Shown here piece by piece: positions 8,444 to 16,420 of a stretch of DNA of 24,667 nt. Source of the stretch: Bacteroidales bacterium. Lineage in GTDB: Bacteria; Bacteroidota; Bacteroidia; Bacteroidales; P3. The DNA is taken from positions 1 to 24,667 of the forward strand of contig JALNVJ010000006.1 of assembly GCA_023227645.1 (NCBI GenBank). The letters run 5' to 3'. The notes below the pieces were generated by a model. The model was not told where the DNA came from and ran no database searches. It saw only the letters and a program-made list of their open reading frames with translations. The translations under genes were made by a program, and so were the position numbers. Numbering within the stretch: the stretch's first letter is position 1; each line of letters opens with the position of its first letter.

Positions 8444-9591
8444 TTATTTGATTTTATTTGAGAGAATGTTTCTTTAGCAAACTTAGGAAATGGTCTTGAA
8501 ATTGAAATATTTCTCTTTATTAAAAATTTAAGAAGAATCTCTTTCATCCAAGCCTTTTTATTTATTTTTTTTCTATTTACTAAGTGATCTTTTAGTATTT
8601 TCACCTTATATCTATCGCTAAAATCCATATTCCTATTCTCAAAAAAAATATTCCTATTAGCAATAATTAGATCAGTTATAGGTATATTCATCGGACATAC
8701 CTTATCGCAGTTTCCACAAAGAACACAATTAAAACTTAAATGTTTACATCCATCAGCTGTCTCTAAAAATGGTAATACAACGTTTGCAATTGGTCCAGTA
8801 AAAACATTATTATATGGCTCTTCCCCTATCAAAGCATATACTGGACAAACTTTTTTACACGCATCGCAATCAATACAAGTTAAAGCCTTTCTATGCTCTT
8901 TTAATTCAAGAAGACTAGTTCTTCCATTGTCAACAATAAACAATTCTAAATTTGTTTCTTTATTTATTTTTGGGGTATAGATTGTGGTTAAAGAAAGATA
9001 ATCTGCTTTGTTTTTATTAATAGAGTAAAGTTGAGATAATAATTCAATATCATCTATATTTTTTAGAATATTATTAAATGGAAGAATAAATATTTTAAAT
9101 TCAGCTTCCATAACTAATTCCATTTCTAAAGCAGATTCAAAGTCTAAAAAAACACTTCCTGTTTGAGCAATAGCATATTTTGGCTCAAAAATTACACATT
9201 TTAAAGATTGAGGATTAATATTAAAGTCTTCTTCCTTTAATTTCTTAATTATTCCTAGTTCTTTAATGAATCTACTTTCAAAAATATTTACTTCTTTGAT
9301 TTTATGTTCACTAAATATTTTTAAAATATCTTCAATAAGACTATTATAATCTATTGCCCAATTAGTTTCTAAACCATTTTCAATAAATTTTTTATCAAAC
9401 AAAACTAATAATTCATCAATATGATTAATATTTTTTTGCCTTAAATTAGAAGTTTGCTTCTTAGCGTTATTATAGCTTTTAAAATTTCTTAGAGAAATAT
9501 CTTCAATACTGTAAGAAATATCAATAGATTTAATTTTTTCAATAGCTATCTTACAATCTGAAATAAAAAATTTATACTCGTTGGTTTTCAT
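8440..9591 (-). CDS. LutB-like LUD domain iron-sulfur protein
   Basis: This 383-residue protein has an N-terminal LUD domain (the AIAQTGSVFLDF stretch near residues 140-150 is the typical signature). A dicluster ferredoxin domain follows: C239-x2-C242-x2-C245-x3-CP and C289-x2-C292-x2-C295-x3-CP. Between the clusters is the VFTGPIANVVLPFL segment seen in LutB/LldF of the L-lactate oxidation complex. It is shorter than LutB, which is usually about 470 residues. No LutA (CCG-domain) or LutC partner is present here. It sits between rpiB and deoC, 10 bases after the first and overlapping the second by 4. The context suggests a redox step tied to pentose or acetaldehyde metabolism rather than lactate. 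Family call firm; substrate unknown. Confidence 0.82.
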   Translation of the reverse strand: MKTNEYKFFISDCKIAIEKIKSIDISYSIEDISLRNFKSYNNAKKQTSNLRQKNINHIDELLVLFDKKFIENGLETNWAIDYNSLIEDILKIFSEHKIKEVNIFESRFIKELGIIKKLKEEDFNINPQSLKCVIFEPKYAIAQTGSVFLDFESALEMELVMEAEFKIFILPFNNILKNIDDIELLSQLYSINKNKADYLSLTTIYTPKINKETNLELFIVDNGRTSLLELKEHRKALTCIDCDACKKVCPVYALIGEEPYNNVFTGPIANVVLPFLETADGCKHLSFNCVLCGNCDKVCPMNIPITDLIIANRNIFFENRNMDFSDRYKVKILKDHLVNRKKINKKAWMKEILLKFLIKRNISISRPFPKFAKETFSQIKSNK

Positions 9592-9601
9592 TTTAAGAGA
9601 T

Positions 9602-10051
9602 TTACTTTAAAAGAATAGAAATTTTATCAACTCTTCTTTGATGTCTTCCTCCTTCATAATCAGTTTTCAAATATTTTAAAGATATTCTAAGACCATCTTC
9701 AAGAGAAATAAATCTTGCAGGAAGAGCACAAATATTTGCATTATTATGTTGACGAGACAAAGAAGCTAATTCCTCATTCCAACAAAGAGCACATCTAACT
9801 TTTAAATATTTATTTGCAGTCATTTGAACTCCATTTCCACTTCCACACATAATTAATGCTCTTTCATAAAGACCATCATTAATATCTTTTGCTAAAGGGT
9901 GTATAAAATCAGGATAATCACAACTATCAGTTGTAAAAGTACCATAATCTTTTATGTTATATCCTTGAATACTAAGCTCTTTGATTAAGAATTCTTTTAA
10001 TTCATAACCAGCATGATCTGATGCTATAGGGATAATTTTTGAATTATTCAT
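9602..10051 (-). CDS. rpiB: ribose-5-phosphate isomerase B
   Basis: This 149-residue sugar-phosphate isomerase of the RpiB/LacAB family interconverts ribose-5-phosphate and ribulose-5-phosphate. Visible signatures are SDHAGYELK near the N-terminus, DYPDF, the catalytic C69 in MCGSGNG, and GRHQRRVDKI at the C-terminus. A Ser replaces the more common Thr in the C-G-[ST]-G-N-G loop, which is acceptable for the family. It is the first gene of an operon with the LUD/ferredoxin gene and deoC. A candidate promoter lies at 10131-10138, and one copy of a 14-base repeat lies just upstream of the start at 10055-10068. Confidence 0.95.
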   Translation of the reverse strand: MNNSKIIPIASDHAGYELKEFLIKELSIQGYNIKDYGTFTTDSCDYPDFIHPLAKDINDGLYERALIMCGSGNGVQMTANKYLKVRCALCWNEELASLSRQHNNANICALPARFISLEDGLRISLKYLKTDYEGGRHQRRVDKISILLK

Positions 10052-10054
10052 TGT

Positions 10055-10068
10055 ATGTTGATAACTAT
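10055..10068 (+). repeat. 14-base direct repeat, copy 1
   Basis: ATGTTGATAACTAT is found here, just upstream of the rpiB start codon, and again identically at 10193-10206. The shared core TGTTGATAA also occurs at 10254-10262. A perfect 14-base repeat with two internal Gs and one C is unlikely by chance in a 500-base gap. It may be a protein-binding site, such as DnaA or a local regulator. Confidence 0.55.
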
Positions 10069-10130
10069 TTTTAAGTTAATAAATAACGTTTTTGTTTATT
10101 CATTTGATAATAAAGCTTCCTAATTAAAAG

Positions 10131-10138
10131 CAAAAGTA
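10131..10138 (-). promoter_or_regulatory. candidate -7 promoter box of the rpiB operon
   Basis: The minus strand reads TACTTTTG, matching TAnnTTTG exactly. It would start a transcript about 70 bases upstream of rpiB. A -33 TTTG at proper spacing is not evident. Confidence 0.4.
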
Positions 10139-10192
10139 GTCATTATTTTGCAAGTAATTTAATTTCAAAAGACAAAAAGATTAACACATTAG

Positions 10193-10206
10193 ATGTTGAT
10201 AACTAT
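10193..10206 (+). repeat. 14-base direct repeat, copy 2
   Basis: This is identical to the copy at 10055-10068 (ATGTTGATAACTAT) and lies upstream of the candidate rpiB promoter. The two copies bracket that promoter, an arrangement that would also suit a looping repressor. Confidence 0.55.
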
Positions 10207-10551
10207 AGATTTTTTGTTCAAAATTTGTTTATCATATGAATAACACATAATTTTGTTGATAAATTGAAGAGTTATTAAGATTGTATTAATAAGGTTTTGA
10301 ACTAAAAATTAGGTAATAATAATATTTAATTTTGAACAAAGTCTAATATACACTCTTTTGTTAATAACAATATTAATAGATTAGTATTTAATTGTTTATA
10401 TATTTATATTCTATTAATAACTTGTTGAGAAATTAAGATATTTAAGAAAAACAAACTTTATAATACTAACTTTTCAACCATACTAACAGGGCTATATATC
10501 ATAATAATATTAATATAAAAAGAAAATATAATTATATAACTAGAAAAGAAA

Positions 10552-11496
10552 ATGAGAACACAAGATAAAATAGATAGAATAAAAAAGTTAAAAAGAGAAA
10601 AAAATGCTATAATACTTGCGCATTATTATCAAATACCAGAAATTCAAGATATTGCAGATTTTATTGGTGACAGTTTAAATTTAGCAGAAAAAGCTAAAAA
10701 TATTGAATCTGAACTTATTTTATTTTGTGGAGTTCATTTTATGGGTGAAACAGCTAAAATACTTAATCCCAAAACAAAAGTTATTATTCCAGATATGGAT
10801 GCAGGTTGTTCACTTGCAGACTCTTGTCCTAAGGAAGACTTTCAAAAATTCAAAGAGCAAAATCCAGATCATATTGTTATTTCATATATAAACTGTAGTG
10901 CAAATATAAAGACATTATCTGATATTATTTGTACATCAGGAAATGCTTTACAAATAGTTAACTCATTACCAAAAGAACAAAAAATAATATTTGCTCCTGA
11001 TAGAAACTTAGGTGGTTATATAAATAGAATAACTGGTAGAAATATGCTTCTTTGGCAAGGAACATGTGAGGTACATGAATTATTAACAGCAGAATATGTT
11101 CTTAAACAAAAGAAAAAAAATTCAGATTATTTACTTATTGCACATCCTGAGTGTAATGATGCTGTTCTTCAAATAGCAGATTTTGTTGGTTCAACATCAG
11201 CTATGATTAATTATGTTAAGACTCATTCTAGTACTAAATTTCTCGTTGCAACTGAATCTGGGATTGTTCACCAGCTAAAAAAAGATAATCCATATAAAGA
11301 CTTCATTATTGTAACTCAAGACGAGAGCTGCGCTTGTAATGATTGTAGGTTTATGAAATTAAATACGATTGATAAAGTATTAGAATCCCTGGAAGAGGAA
11401 AAATATGAAATTATTCTTGATGAAGATTTAATGGAATCTGCAAAAAAACCAATTGTAAAAATGCTTGATCTTTCAAAAAAACTTGGAATTATTTAA
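10552..11496 (+). CDS. nadA: quinolinate synthase
   Basis: This 314-residue enzyme condenses iminoaspartate with dihydroxyacetone phosphate to quinolinate in de novo NAD synthesis. NadA is a [4Fe-4S] enzyme with three cysteine ligands. Candidates here are C115 (YINCSAN), C201 (HPEC) and C265 in the CACNDCRFM cluster. AHYYQ near residues 23-27, GDSLNLA and PDMDAGCSLAD match substrate-binding segments of the family. It stands alone on its strand, with no nadB or nadC in the window. No clear terminator follows; the 207-base gap to the next gene shows only AT-rich sequence. Confidence 0.96.
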   Translation: MRTQDKIDRIKKLKREKNAIILAHYYQIPEIQDIADFIGDSLNLAEKAKNIESELILFCGVHFMGETAKILNPKTKVIIPDMDAGCSLADSCPKEDFQKFKEQNPDHIVISYINCSANIKTLSDIICTSGNALQIVNSLPKEQKIIFAPDRNLGGYINRITGRNMLLWQGTCEVHELLTAEYVLKQKKKNSDYLLIAHPECNDAVLQIADFVGSTSAMINYVKTHSSTKFLVATESGIVHQLKKDNPYKDFIIVTQDESCACNDCRFMKLNTIDKVLESLEEEKYEIILDEDLMESAKKPIVKMLDLSKKLGII

Positions 11497-11703
11497 TAAA
11501 GTTTCTTACTATTAAAATTGCTGAGAAATTGAACCAAAATTCCATGAAATAGAAATCTTATATTTTAACATTTAATTTATACATAAGTATATGATATTAA
11601 ATACAAATCTCTTTCTAACTATAAAAATATAATCCTTATTTTAACATTTTGAGTGAAGAATTTAGATTGTTCTTAGTACTAGGTTACCTATATTAGTTAA
11701 AAC

Positions 11704-12327
11704 ATGTTAATATTTATGGCGAAAAAGATTGTATTTGTATTTTTATGTATTCTATATTTTGAAAATTTATATTCTCAAGATTTTAAAAAGATATTTTTAG
11801 AAATTAACTCAAAAGATAAATTTTTTATTATTACTAAACCAATTACTTCTCTAATTGTAATAAAAATTGCGATGCAGGTAAATTCAATTTTAGTTAATAA
11901 ACAAAGTGAAAATTTTCTAGATTCCGATCCCCAAGGCGGACAAATTGATGCTTTTCGTCATATTTTTTTAATGTATAAACTTTCTTTAGAAATAGGAATA
12001 GAGAAAGCAAGAAGGATAGGAAATATTTATGAGAGTTATAATGAAAAAGTATTTTATAAAAATCCTGATTCTGGATATGATGAAGTGGGCCAAGAAATGG
12101 ATAAATTTAATAATGAAGTGGGAATATATCTATTTTTGAAATTAGGTATTGTTGATGATAAAACTCTTATTAATGAAATTGAGAAAGAAATAATTAAAGG
12201 AACGGCAAGAAAAATATATAAAAATAATGAGAAAAGAAGTATTTCTATAGATAATATGATAATTGAAGATAGTATTTGGATGAAGAGTTGGAAAAATGAA
12301 AGAGTTTTAATTCAATCAAATAGATGA
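11704..12327 (+). CDS. small secreted protein with DAFRH / EMDxFNNEVG motifs
   Basis: This protein has 207 residues, or 203 if the second ATG at 11716 is used; both starts precede a hydrophobic signal peptide ending near LYSQ. The mature part holds two motifs: D82-A-F-R-H86, and Q130-E-M-D-K-F-N-N-E-V-G140. Together they recall a family of uncharacterised bacterial proteins (DUF6973-like, from memory) in which Asp, His and Asn residues may bind a metal or form an active site. The function is unknown. It lies 59 bases upstream of a secreted M28 peptidase on the same strand, so the two may be co-transcribed. Start codon uncertain; that it is a real gene is likely. Confidence 0.7.
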   Translation: MLIFMAKKIVFVFLCILYFENLYSQDFKKIFLEINSKDKFFIITKPITSLIVIKIAMQVNSILVNKQSENFLDSDPQGGQIDAFRHIFLMYKLSLEIGIEKARRIGNIYESYNEKVFYKNPDSGYDEVGQEMDKFNNEVGIYLFLKLGIVDDKTLINEIEKEIIKGTARKIYKNNEKRSISIDNMIIEDSIWMKSWKNERVLIQSNR

Positions 12328-12386
12328 AATTAACCTTATAAAGAGAATAAATAATAACCAATAATAATAATAAACAATTTAAAACA

Positions 12387-13649
12387 ATGAAAATAAAACT
12401 AGTAATTCTAATGATTTTGTTTGCAAATTTATTAAATGCTCAATCGTATAAATATTCACATTATTGTCTTGACTCTCTTTCTTCAAAAGACTTTGCAGGA
12501 AGGGGATACTCTGAAAATGGAGATAAGAAAGCAGCAAATTTTATAGTAAGAGAACTTCAAAATAGTAGAGTTAAGCTTTTAGGAAAAGAGGGAAAACAAG
12601 AATTTGATTTAACAATCAATAATATCCATACTCTTGAATTAAAGCTTCACAATAAAGATAGTATTAAAAAAGTAGGAGAAGATTTTTTAGTTTTAGGTTC
12701 TTCACCAACAAAAAAAATTACTCTTGAGAAAGAAAAGTTGTTAGTTATAAATAAAGAGAAAGACTATAAAAAAGAGTTAGCAGACTATTCATCTAAAGTA
12801 ATATTATTTAATCAAAAGACCACTAACTTATCTAAAATATACGCTTTTATAAGAGATTTAGAGAAAAGCTATGTAACACCAAAGCTTGTTATTATCCAAG
12901 GATATGATAAGATACAATATGCGATAGGTAAAAATCAAATACATTTTCCTGTTCTACAACTAAAAGGGGAAGAATTAAGTAATAAGATAGATTATTTAGA
13001 ACTAAATATTGGGTCATTTCTTGATGAGAAATATACATCACAAAATATATGGGCAATGGTTGAAGGAACAAAATATAAAGACAGCCTTTATGTATTTACC
13101 GCCCATTATGACCATTTAGGAAAAGTAGGAAAAGACTGTTATTTTCCAGGAGCAAATGATAATGCATCAGGAGTATCTGTATTGCTTGATTTGGCAAAAT
13201 ACTATGCTCAAAATCCTGCCGACTATTCAATAGCATTTATATTCACAACAGGAGAAGAAATAGGACTTTTAGGTTCTAAGTATGCAGCAGAAAACCCATT
13301 GATAGATCTTTCTAAAGTAAAATTCTTATTTAATATGGATATGTGTGGAACAGGATCAGGTGGAATTGTTTTAATTAATGGGAAAAAAGAAATAAATGCT
13401 TCTATTCAAATTCAAACCATAAATAATGATAAACGATACTTCAAGGAAATAAGAGTAGGAGGGGAGTCGTGCAATTCTGATCACTGTCCATTTGTTCAAA
13501 AAGGAGTACCAGCCTTTTTCATTTTTACCTTCGGTTGTGAATACAATGAATACCACACAATCTATGATAATGGAAAAGACCTATCTTTCACAAAACATCT
13601 TGACTTGTGTAATATCCTTAAAGACTTCATAAACACTTACAATAGATAG
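12387..13649 (+). CDS. secreted M28 family zinc aminopeptidase
   Basis: This 420-residue protein starts with a clear signal peptide (KIKLVILMILFANLLNAQ). The C-terminal half is a peptidase M28 domain with the full set of di-zinc ligands: H240 (HYDHLG), D258 (GANDNASG), E291 (GEE), D318 (NMDMCG) and H390 (EYHTIYDN). E290 is the general base. The region at about 110-210 probably forms the PA-like insert common in these enzymes. No C-terminal type IX sorting domain is present, so a periplasmic or lipid-free secreted location is likely. The substrate would be N-terminal residues of peptides; the specificity cannot be read. A parS-like palindrome begins 3 bases after the stop codon. Confidence 0.93.
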   Translation: MKIKLVILMILFANLLNAQSYKYSHYCLDSLSSKDFAGRGYSENGDKKAANFIVRELQNSRVKLLGKEGKQEFDLTINNIHTLELKLHNKDSIKKVGEDFLVLGSSPTKKITLEKEKLLVINKEKDYKKELADYSSKVILFNQKTTNLSKIYAFIRDLEKSYVTPKLVIIQGYDKIQYAIGKNQIHFPVLQLKGEELSNKIDYLELNIGSFLDEKYTSQNIWAMVEGTKYKDSLYVFTAHYDHLGKVGKDCYFPGANDNASGVSVLLDLAKYYAQNPADYSIAFIFTTGEEIGLLGSKYAAENPLIDLSKVKFLFNMDMCGTGSGGIVLINGKKEINASIQIQTINNDKRYFKEIRVGGESCNSDHCPFVQKGVPAFFIFTFGCEYNEYHTIYDNGKDLSFTKHLDLCNILKDFINTYNR

Positions 13650-13651
13650 CA

Positions 13652-13667
13652 TGTTTCACGTGAACTA
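13652..13667. promoter_or_regulatory. parS-like 16-mer with intact CACGTG core
   Basis: TGTTTCACGTGAACTA matches 14 of 16 positions of TGTTTCACGTGAAACA. The first 13 bases are perfect, and the mismatches are at positions 14 and 15. It is intergenic, directly after the M28 peptidase stop, so codon constraint does not explain it. Of the four parS-like sites, this one is the most credible by location. Confidence 0.45.
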
Positions 13668-13989
13668 TTATTTTCTAAGATATGCTAAAGAACATTGTCT
13701 TCTCTTATACTTTTATTTTTCATCCTCTTACTCTTATAAAGTAGATACTTCTTTTAAAAGTACTTAGTATTATAATTATTTTGTCATTAATTAATGAGAT
13801 ATTTTTATAATTATTTTTGCAATATCTTTTAAATAGAAGAACTAATACTTGGAGAGGTAAAATATCAAGGAATAAAGTTTCCTTTTTATTTTTATATTCC
13901 TTATTATCAGCTTATTAAGTCTTAATTTAATTATATTAAGTTTATTTTTTGCCTATTTGGATAAGTTTTTCCTTCTCTTTTTGAATTTA

Positions 13990-14155
13990 TAGAACGAGTT
14001 TTTGGATTTACATGGTGAGTTTTTGAATTTAGATAGTCTCTTAATCATACTCAAATGCCATTCTGTTGAATTGAAATGGCATTCTGTCGCGTTGAAATGG
14101 CATTCCATGACGACGGAATGCCATTTCGTACTCAAAAAGAGACCATCTAAATCCA
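13990..14155. repeat. compound 21-base repeat and inverted-repeat element
   Basis: Four consecutive 21-base units start at 14054, 14075, 14096 and 14117, each opening with AATGCCAT or AATGGCAT; the two forms are reverse complements. A perfect 13-base hairpin, GAAATGGCATTCC at 14094-14106 with its complement at 14115-14127, has an 8-base loop. Outer arms at 14025-14042 and 14137-14154 pair at 16 of 18 positions. To the left, a second 21-base-spaced motif (GAGTTTTTGRATTTA) appears at about 13995 and 14017. The element is richer in G+C than its surroundings. It resembles small palindromic repeat families; I cannot tell whether it recurs elsewhere in the genome. Confidence 0.75.
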
Positions 14156-14305
14156 TTAACTCACTATCTAATTCTTAAAACTAATTATAAATATCTATTT
14201 TCTTCTTGTATTGAATATAAGTTATTATAGTGTTTATAATGAAGGTTGCTATGTTATAAAATTATACTATATTATTTTGTCTTTCTTTTTTTAGTATTTA
14301 TTTTG

Positions 14306-14313
14306 TACTTTTG
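14306..14313 (+). promoter_or_regulatory. candidate -7 promoter box of hutU
   Basis: TACTTTTG matches TAnnTTTG exactly and ends 42 bases before the hutU start. This is a typical leader length. The -33 element is not clear. Confidence 0.45.
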
Positions 14314-14355
14314 TAGCTCATATTTTTGATAATTGATAATTAAAAATAACATTAT

Positions 14356-16347
14356 ATGGATTTTAGACAAGCTGTTGTGGAAGGTATCCCTGATTATCTT
14401 CCTATTAAGAGAGAATATGATTTATCAGTAAATCATGCCCCTAAGAGAAAAGATATTCTTAATATAAGAGAAAAGAAATTGGCATTAAAGAATGCTTTAA
14501 GGTATTTTGATAATAAGTTTCATAAAGAATTGGCAAAAGAATTTGCTGAAGAACTTGAAATTTATGGAAGAATATATATGCATAGGTTTCGTCCTGATTA
14601 TGAAATGTATGCAAGGCCTATTGATGAATATCCAGCCAAATGTAAACAAGCTGCAGCAATTATGCTTATGATTCAAAATAATCTTGATCCTGCTGTTGCA
14701 CAACACCCTCACGAGCTTATTACATATGGTGGTAATGGTGCCGTTTTTCAAAATTGGGCACAGTATCGTCTTGTTATGAAGTATTTAGCTGAAATGAATG
14801 AAGAACAAACTCTTGCAATGTACTCAGGACATCCAATGGGCTTATACCCAAGTCATAAGGATGCGCCAAGAGTTGTTGTAACAAATGGTATGGTTATACC
14901 TAATTATTCAAAACCAGATGATTGGGAGAAATTTAATGCATTAGGTGTTTCTCAGTATGGACAGATGACGGCAGGTTCTTATATGTATATTGGGCCTCAA
15001 GGTATTGTTCATGGAACTACTATAACTGTCTTGAATGCAGGAAGAAAGATTGGAAATGATGGACTTGGTGGCAAGCTTTTTATTACCTCAGGACTTGGAG
15101 GAATGTCAGGTGCTCAACCAAAGGCAGGTAATATTGCTGGTTGTGTTTCAATAACTGCAGAAATTAATCCTAAGGCTATTCATACTCGTTATTCTCAAGG
15201 CTGGGTCGATCATGTTTATGAAAATTTAGAAGAACTTTGGACAAGGGTCCAAGAGGCTAGAAAAAATAAAGAAGTTGTATCATTCGCATATCAAGGGAAT
15301 ATCGTTGATTTATGGGAATATGCAGCAAAGAATAATATAAAGGTTGATATTGGTTCCGATCAAACATCACTTCATAATCCTTGGGCTGGAGGTTATTATC
15401 CTGTTGGTCTTAGTCTTGAAGATGCTAATAATATGATGACAAATCAGCCTGAACTATTTAAAGAAAAGGTACATGAATCTCTTAGAAGACAAATAATTGC
15501 TATTAATACCCTAAGCGAAAGAGGTATGTATTTCTTCGATTATGGTAATGCTTTTCTGCTTGAAAGTTCAAGAGCAGGAGCTGATGTTATGAAAGAGGAT
15601 GGTGGATTTAGATATAATTCCTATGTTCAAGATATTATGGGACCTATGTGTTTCGATTACGGTTTTGGACCTTTTCGTTGGGTTTGTACTTCAGGGAAAA
15701 TAGAGGATTTAGATCTATCTGACCAAATTGCTATGGAGGTTCTTGAAAAAATGTCTAAGACTTCTCCTAAGGAGATATCTCAACAAATGAGGGATAATAT
15801 AACTTGGATTAAAGGAGCAAAGGCAAATAAATTAGTTGTTGGTTCTAAGGCAAGAATTTTATATGCCGACTGTGAGGGAAGAACAAAAATTGCTTCTGCT
15901 TTCAATCAAGCAATAAAGGAAGGCAGAATAACAGCTCCTATTGTTCTAGGAAGAGATCATCATGATGTTTCTGGAACAGATAGTCCTTTTAGAGAAACAT
16001 CAAATATTTATGATGGTTCATCTTTTACAGCAGATATGGCTATTCAAAACTGTATTGGAGATGGTTTTAGGGGAGCAACCTGGGTGTCTATCCATAATGG
16101 AGGAGGAGTAGGCTGGGGAGAAGTTATTAATGGTGGCTTTGGATTGGTGATTGATGGCTCTGACGATGCGGAAAGAAGGTTAAAGAATATGCTTTTCTGG
16201 GATGTTAATAATGGACTTTCAAGAAGATCTTGGGCTAGAAACGAAGGAGCTATATTTGCAATTAAAAGAGCTATGGAGACTGAACCTAACTTAAAAATAA
16301 CTATACCAAATATTACTGACGAGGGATTAATTGATTCGATATTCTAA
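14356..16347 (+). CDS. hutU: urocanate hydratase
   Basis: This 663-residue NAD-dependent enzyme converts urocanate to imidazolone propionate in histidine breakdown. Diagnostic segments are GGNGAVFQNWAQYRLV (NAD binding), YIGPQGIVHGTT, ITSGLGGMSGAQPKAG, DQTSLHNPW, C432 in MCFDYGFGPFRW (the position of the active-site Cys region), and SIHNGGGVGWGEV near the C-terminus. At 663 residues it belongs to the longer form common in Bacteroidetes rather than the roughly 555-residue proteobacterial form. No hutH, hutI, hutG or ftcD gene is in the window, so the pathway must be completed elsewhere. It is followed 73 bases later by the antiterminator-like gene. Confidence 0.95.
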   Translation: MDFRQAVVEGIPDYLPIKREYDLSVNHAPKRKDILNIREKKLALKNALRYFDNKFHKELAKEFAEELEIYGRIYMHRFRPDYEMYARPIDEYPAKCKQAAAIMLMIQNNLDPAVAQHPHELITYGGNGAVFQNWAQYRLVMKYLAEMNEEQTLAMYSGHPMGLYPSHKDAPRVVVTNGMVIPNYSKPDDWEKFNALGVSQYGQMTAGSYMYIGPQGIVHGTTITVLNAGRKIGNDGLGGKLFITSGLGGMSGAQPKAGNIAGCVSITAEINPKAIHTRYSQGWVDHVYENLEELWTRVQEARKNKEVVSFAYQGNIVDLWEYAAKNNIKVDIGSDQTSLHNPWAGGYYPVGLSLEDANNMMTNQPELFKEKVHESLRRQIIAINTLSERGMYFFDYGNAFLLESSRAGADVMKEDGGFRYNSYVQDIMGPMCFDYGFGPFRWVCTSGKIEDLDLSDQIAMEVLEKMSKTSPKEISQQMRDNITWIKGAKANKLVVGSKARILYADCEGRTKIASAFNQAIKEGRITAPIVLGRDHHDVSGTDSPFRETSNIYDGSSFTADMAIQNCIGDGFRGATWVSIHNGGGVGWGEVINGGFGLVIDGSDDAERRLKNMLFWDVNNGLSRRSWARNEGAIFAIKRAMETEPNLKITIPNITDEGLIDSIF

Positions 16348-16380
16348 TAATACTATTTATATCCAAGTATTTGCGAAGGA

Positions 16381-16396
16381 TGTTTCATATGGAACA
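16381..16396. promoter_or_regulatory. 16-base near-perfect palindrome upstream of the NusG-like gene
   Basis: TGTTTCATATGGAACA is palindromic except for one position pair (T5 with G12). It sits 25-40 bases before the ATG of the NusG-like gene and 34 bases after hutU. It matches 13 of 16 positions of the parS consensus but has a CATATG core. It could be a degenerate ParB site or an operator of the downstream gene. Confidence 0.4.
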
Positions 16397-16420
16397 CAAT
16401 CATAAATTGAATTATTGATT

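Larger units (their letters stand above)
10052..10551. promoter_or_regulatory. AT-rich divergent intergenic region with TGTTGATAA repeats (possible origin-like region)
   Basis: This 500-base region separates minus-strand rpiB from plus-strand nadA and is extremely AT rich. TGTTGATAA, one base from the DnaA box TGTGGATAA, occurs three times in the same orientation: 10056-10064, 10194-10202 and 10254-10262. A one-base variant, TGTTAATAA, is at 10359-10367. A 9-base inverted pair (TATTAATAG at 10371-10379 and CTATTAATA at 10411-10419) flanks a pure A/T stretch. Exact TAATTTTG boxes at 10247-10254 and 10327-10334 could serve nadA but are weak evidence in such DNA. Replication-origin function is a hypothesis. 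A divergent regulatory region with repressor sites is the plain alternative. Confidence 0.4.
13650..14355. other. 706-base intergenic region with palindrome and repeat element
   Basis: No convincing gene lies here. It holds the parS-like site (13652-13667), a weak 8-base inverted repeat (13867-13874 with 13895-13902) that could end the M28 transcript, and the 21-base repeat/hairpin element (13990-14155). The hutU promoter lies near its right end. A 67-codon minus-strand frame at 13953-14156 only translates the repeats. Confidence 0.6.

Noticed and set aside
13953..14156. 67-codon minus-strand open frame with ECHFNAT-type heptads
   Set aside because: The frame is open only because the 21-base repeats are a multiple of three; it has no recognised domain, and its C-terminal part is low-complexity K/S/F-rich sequence. 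Treated as a repeat element.
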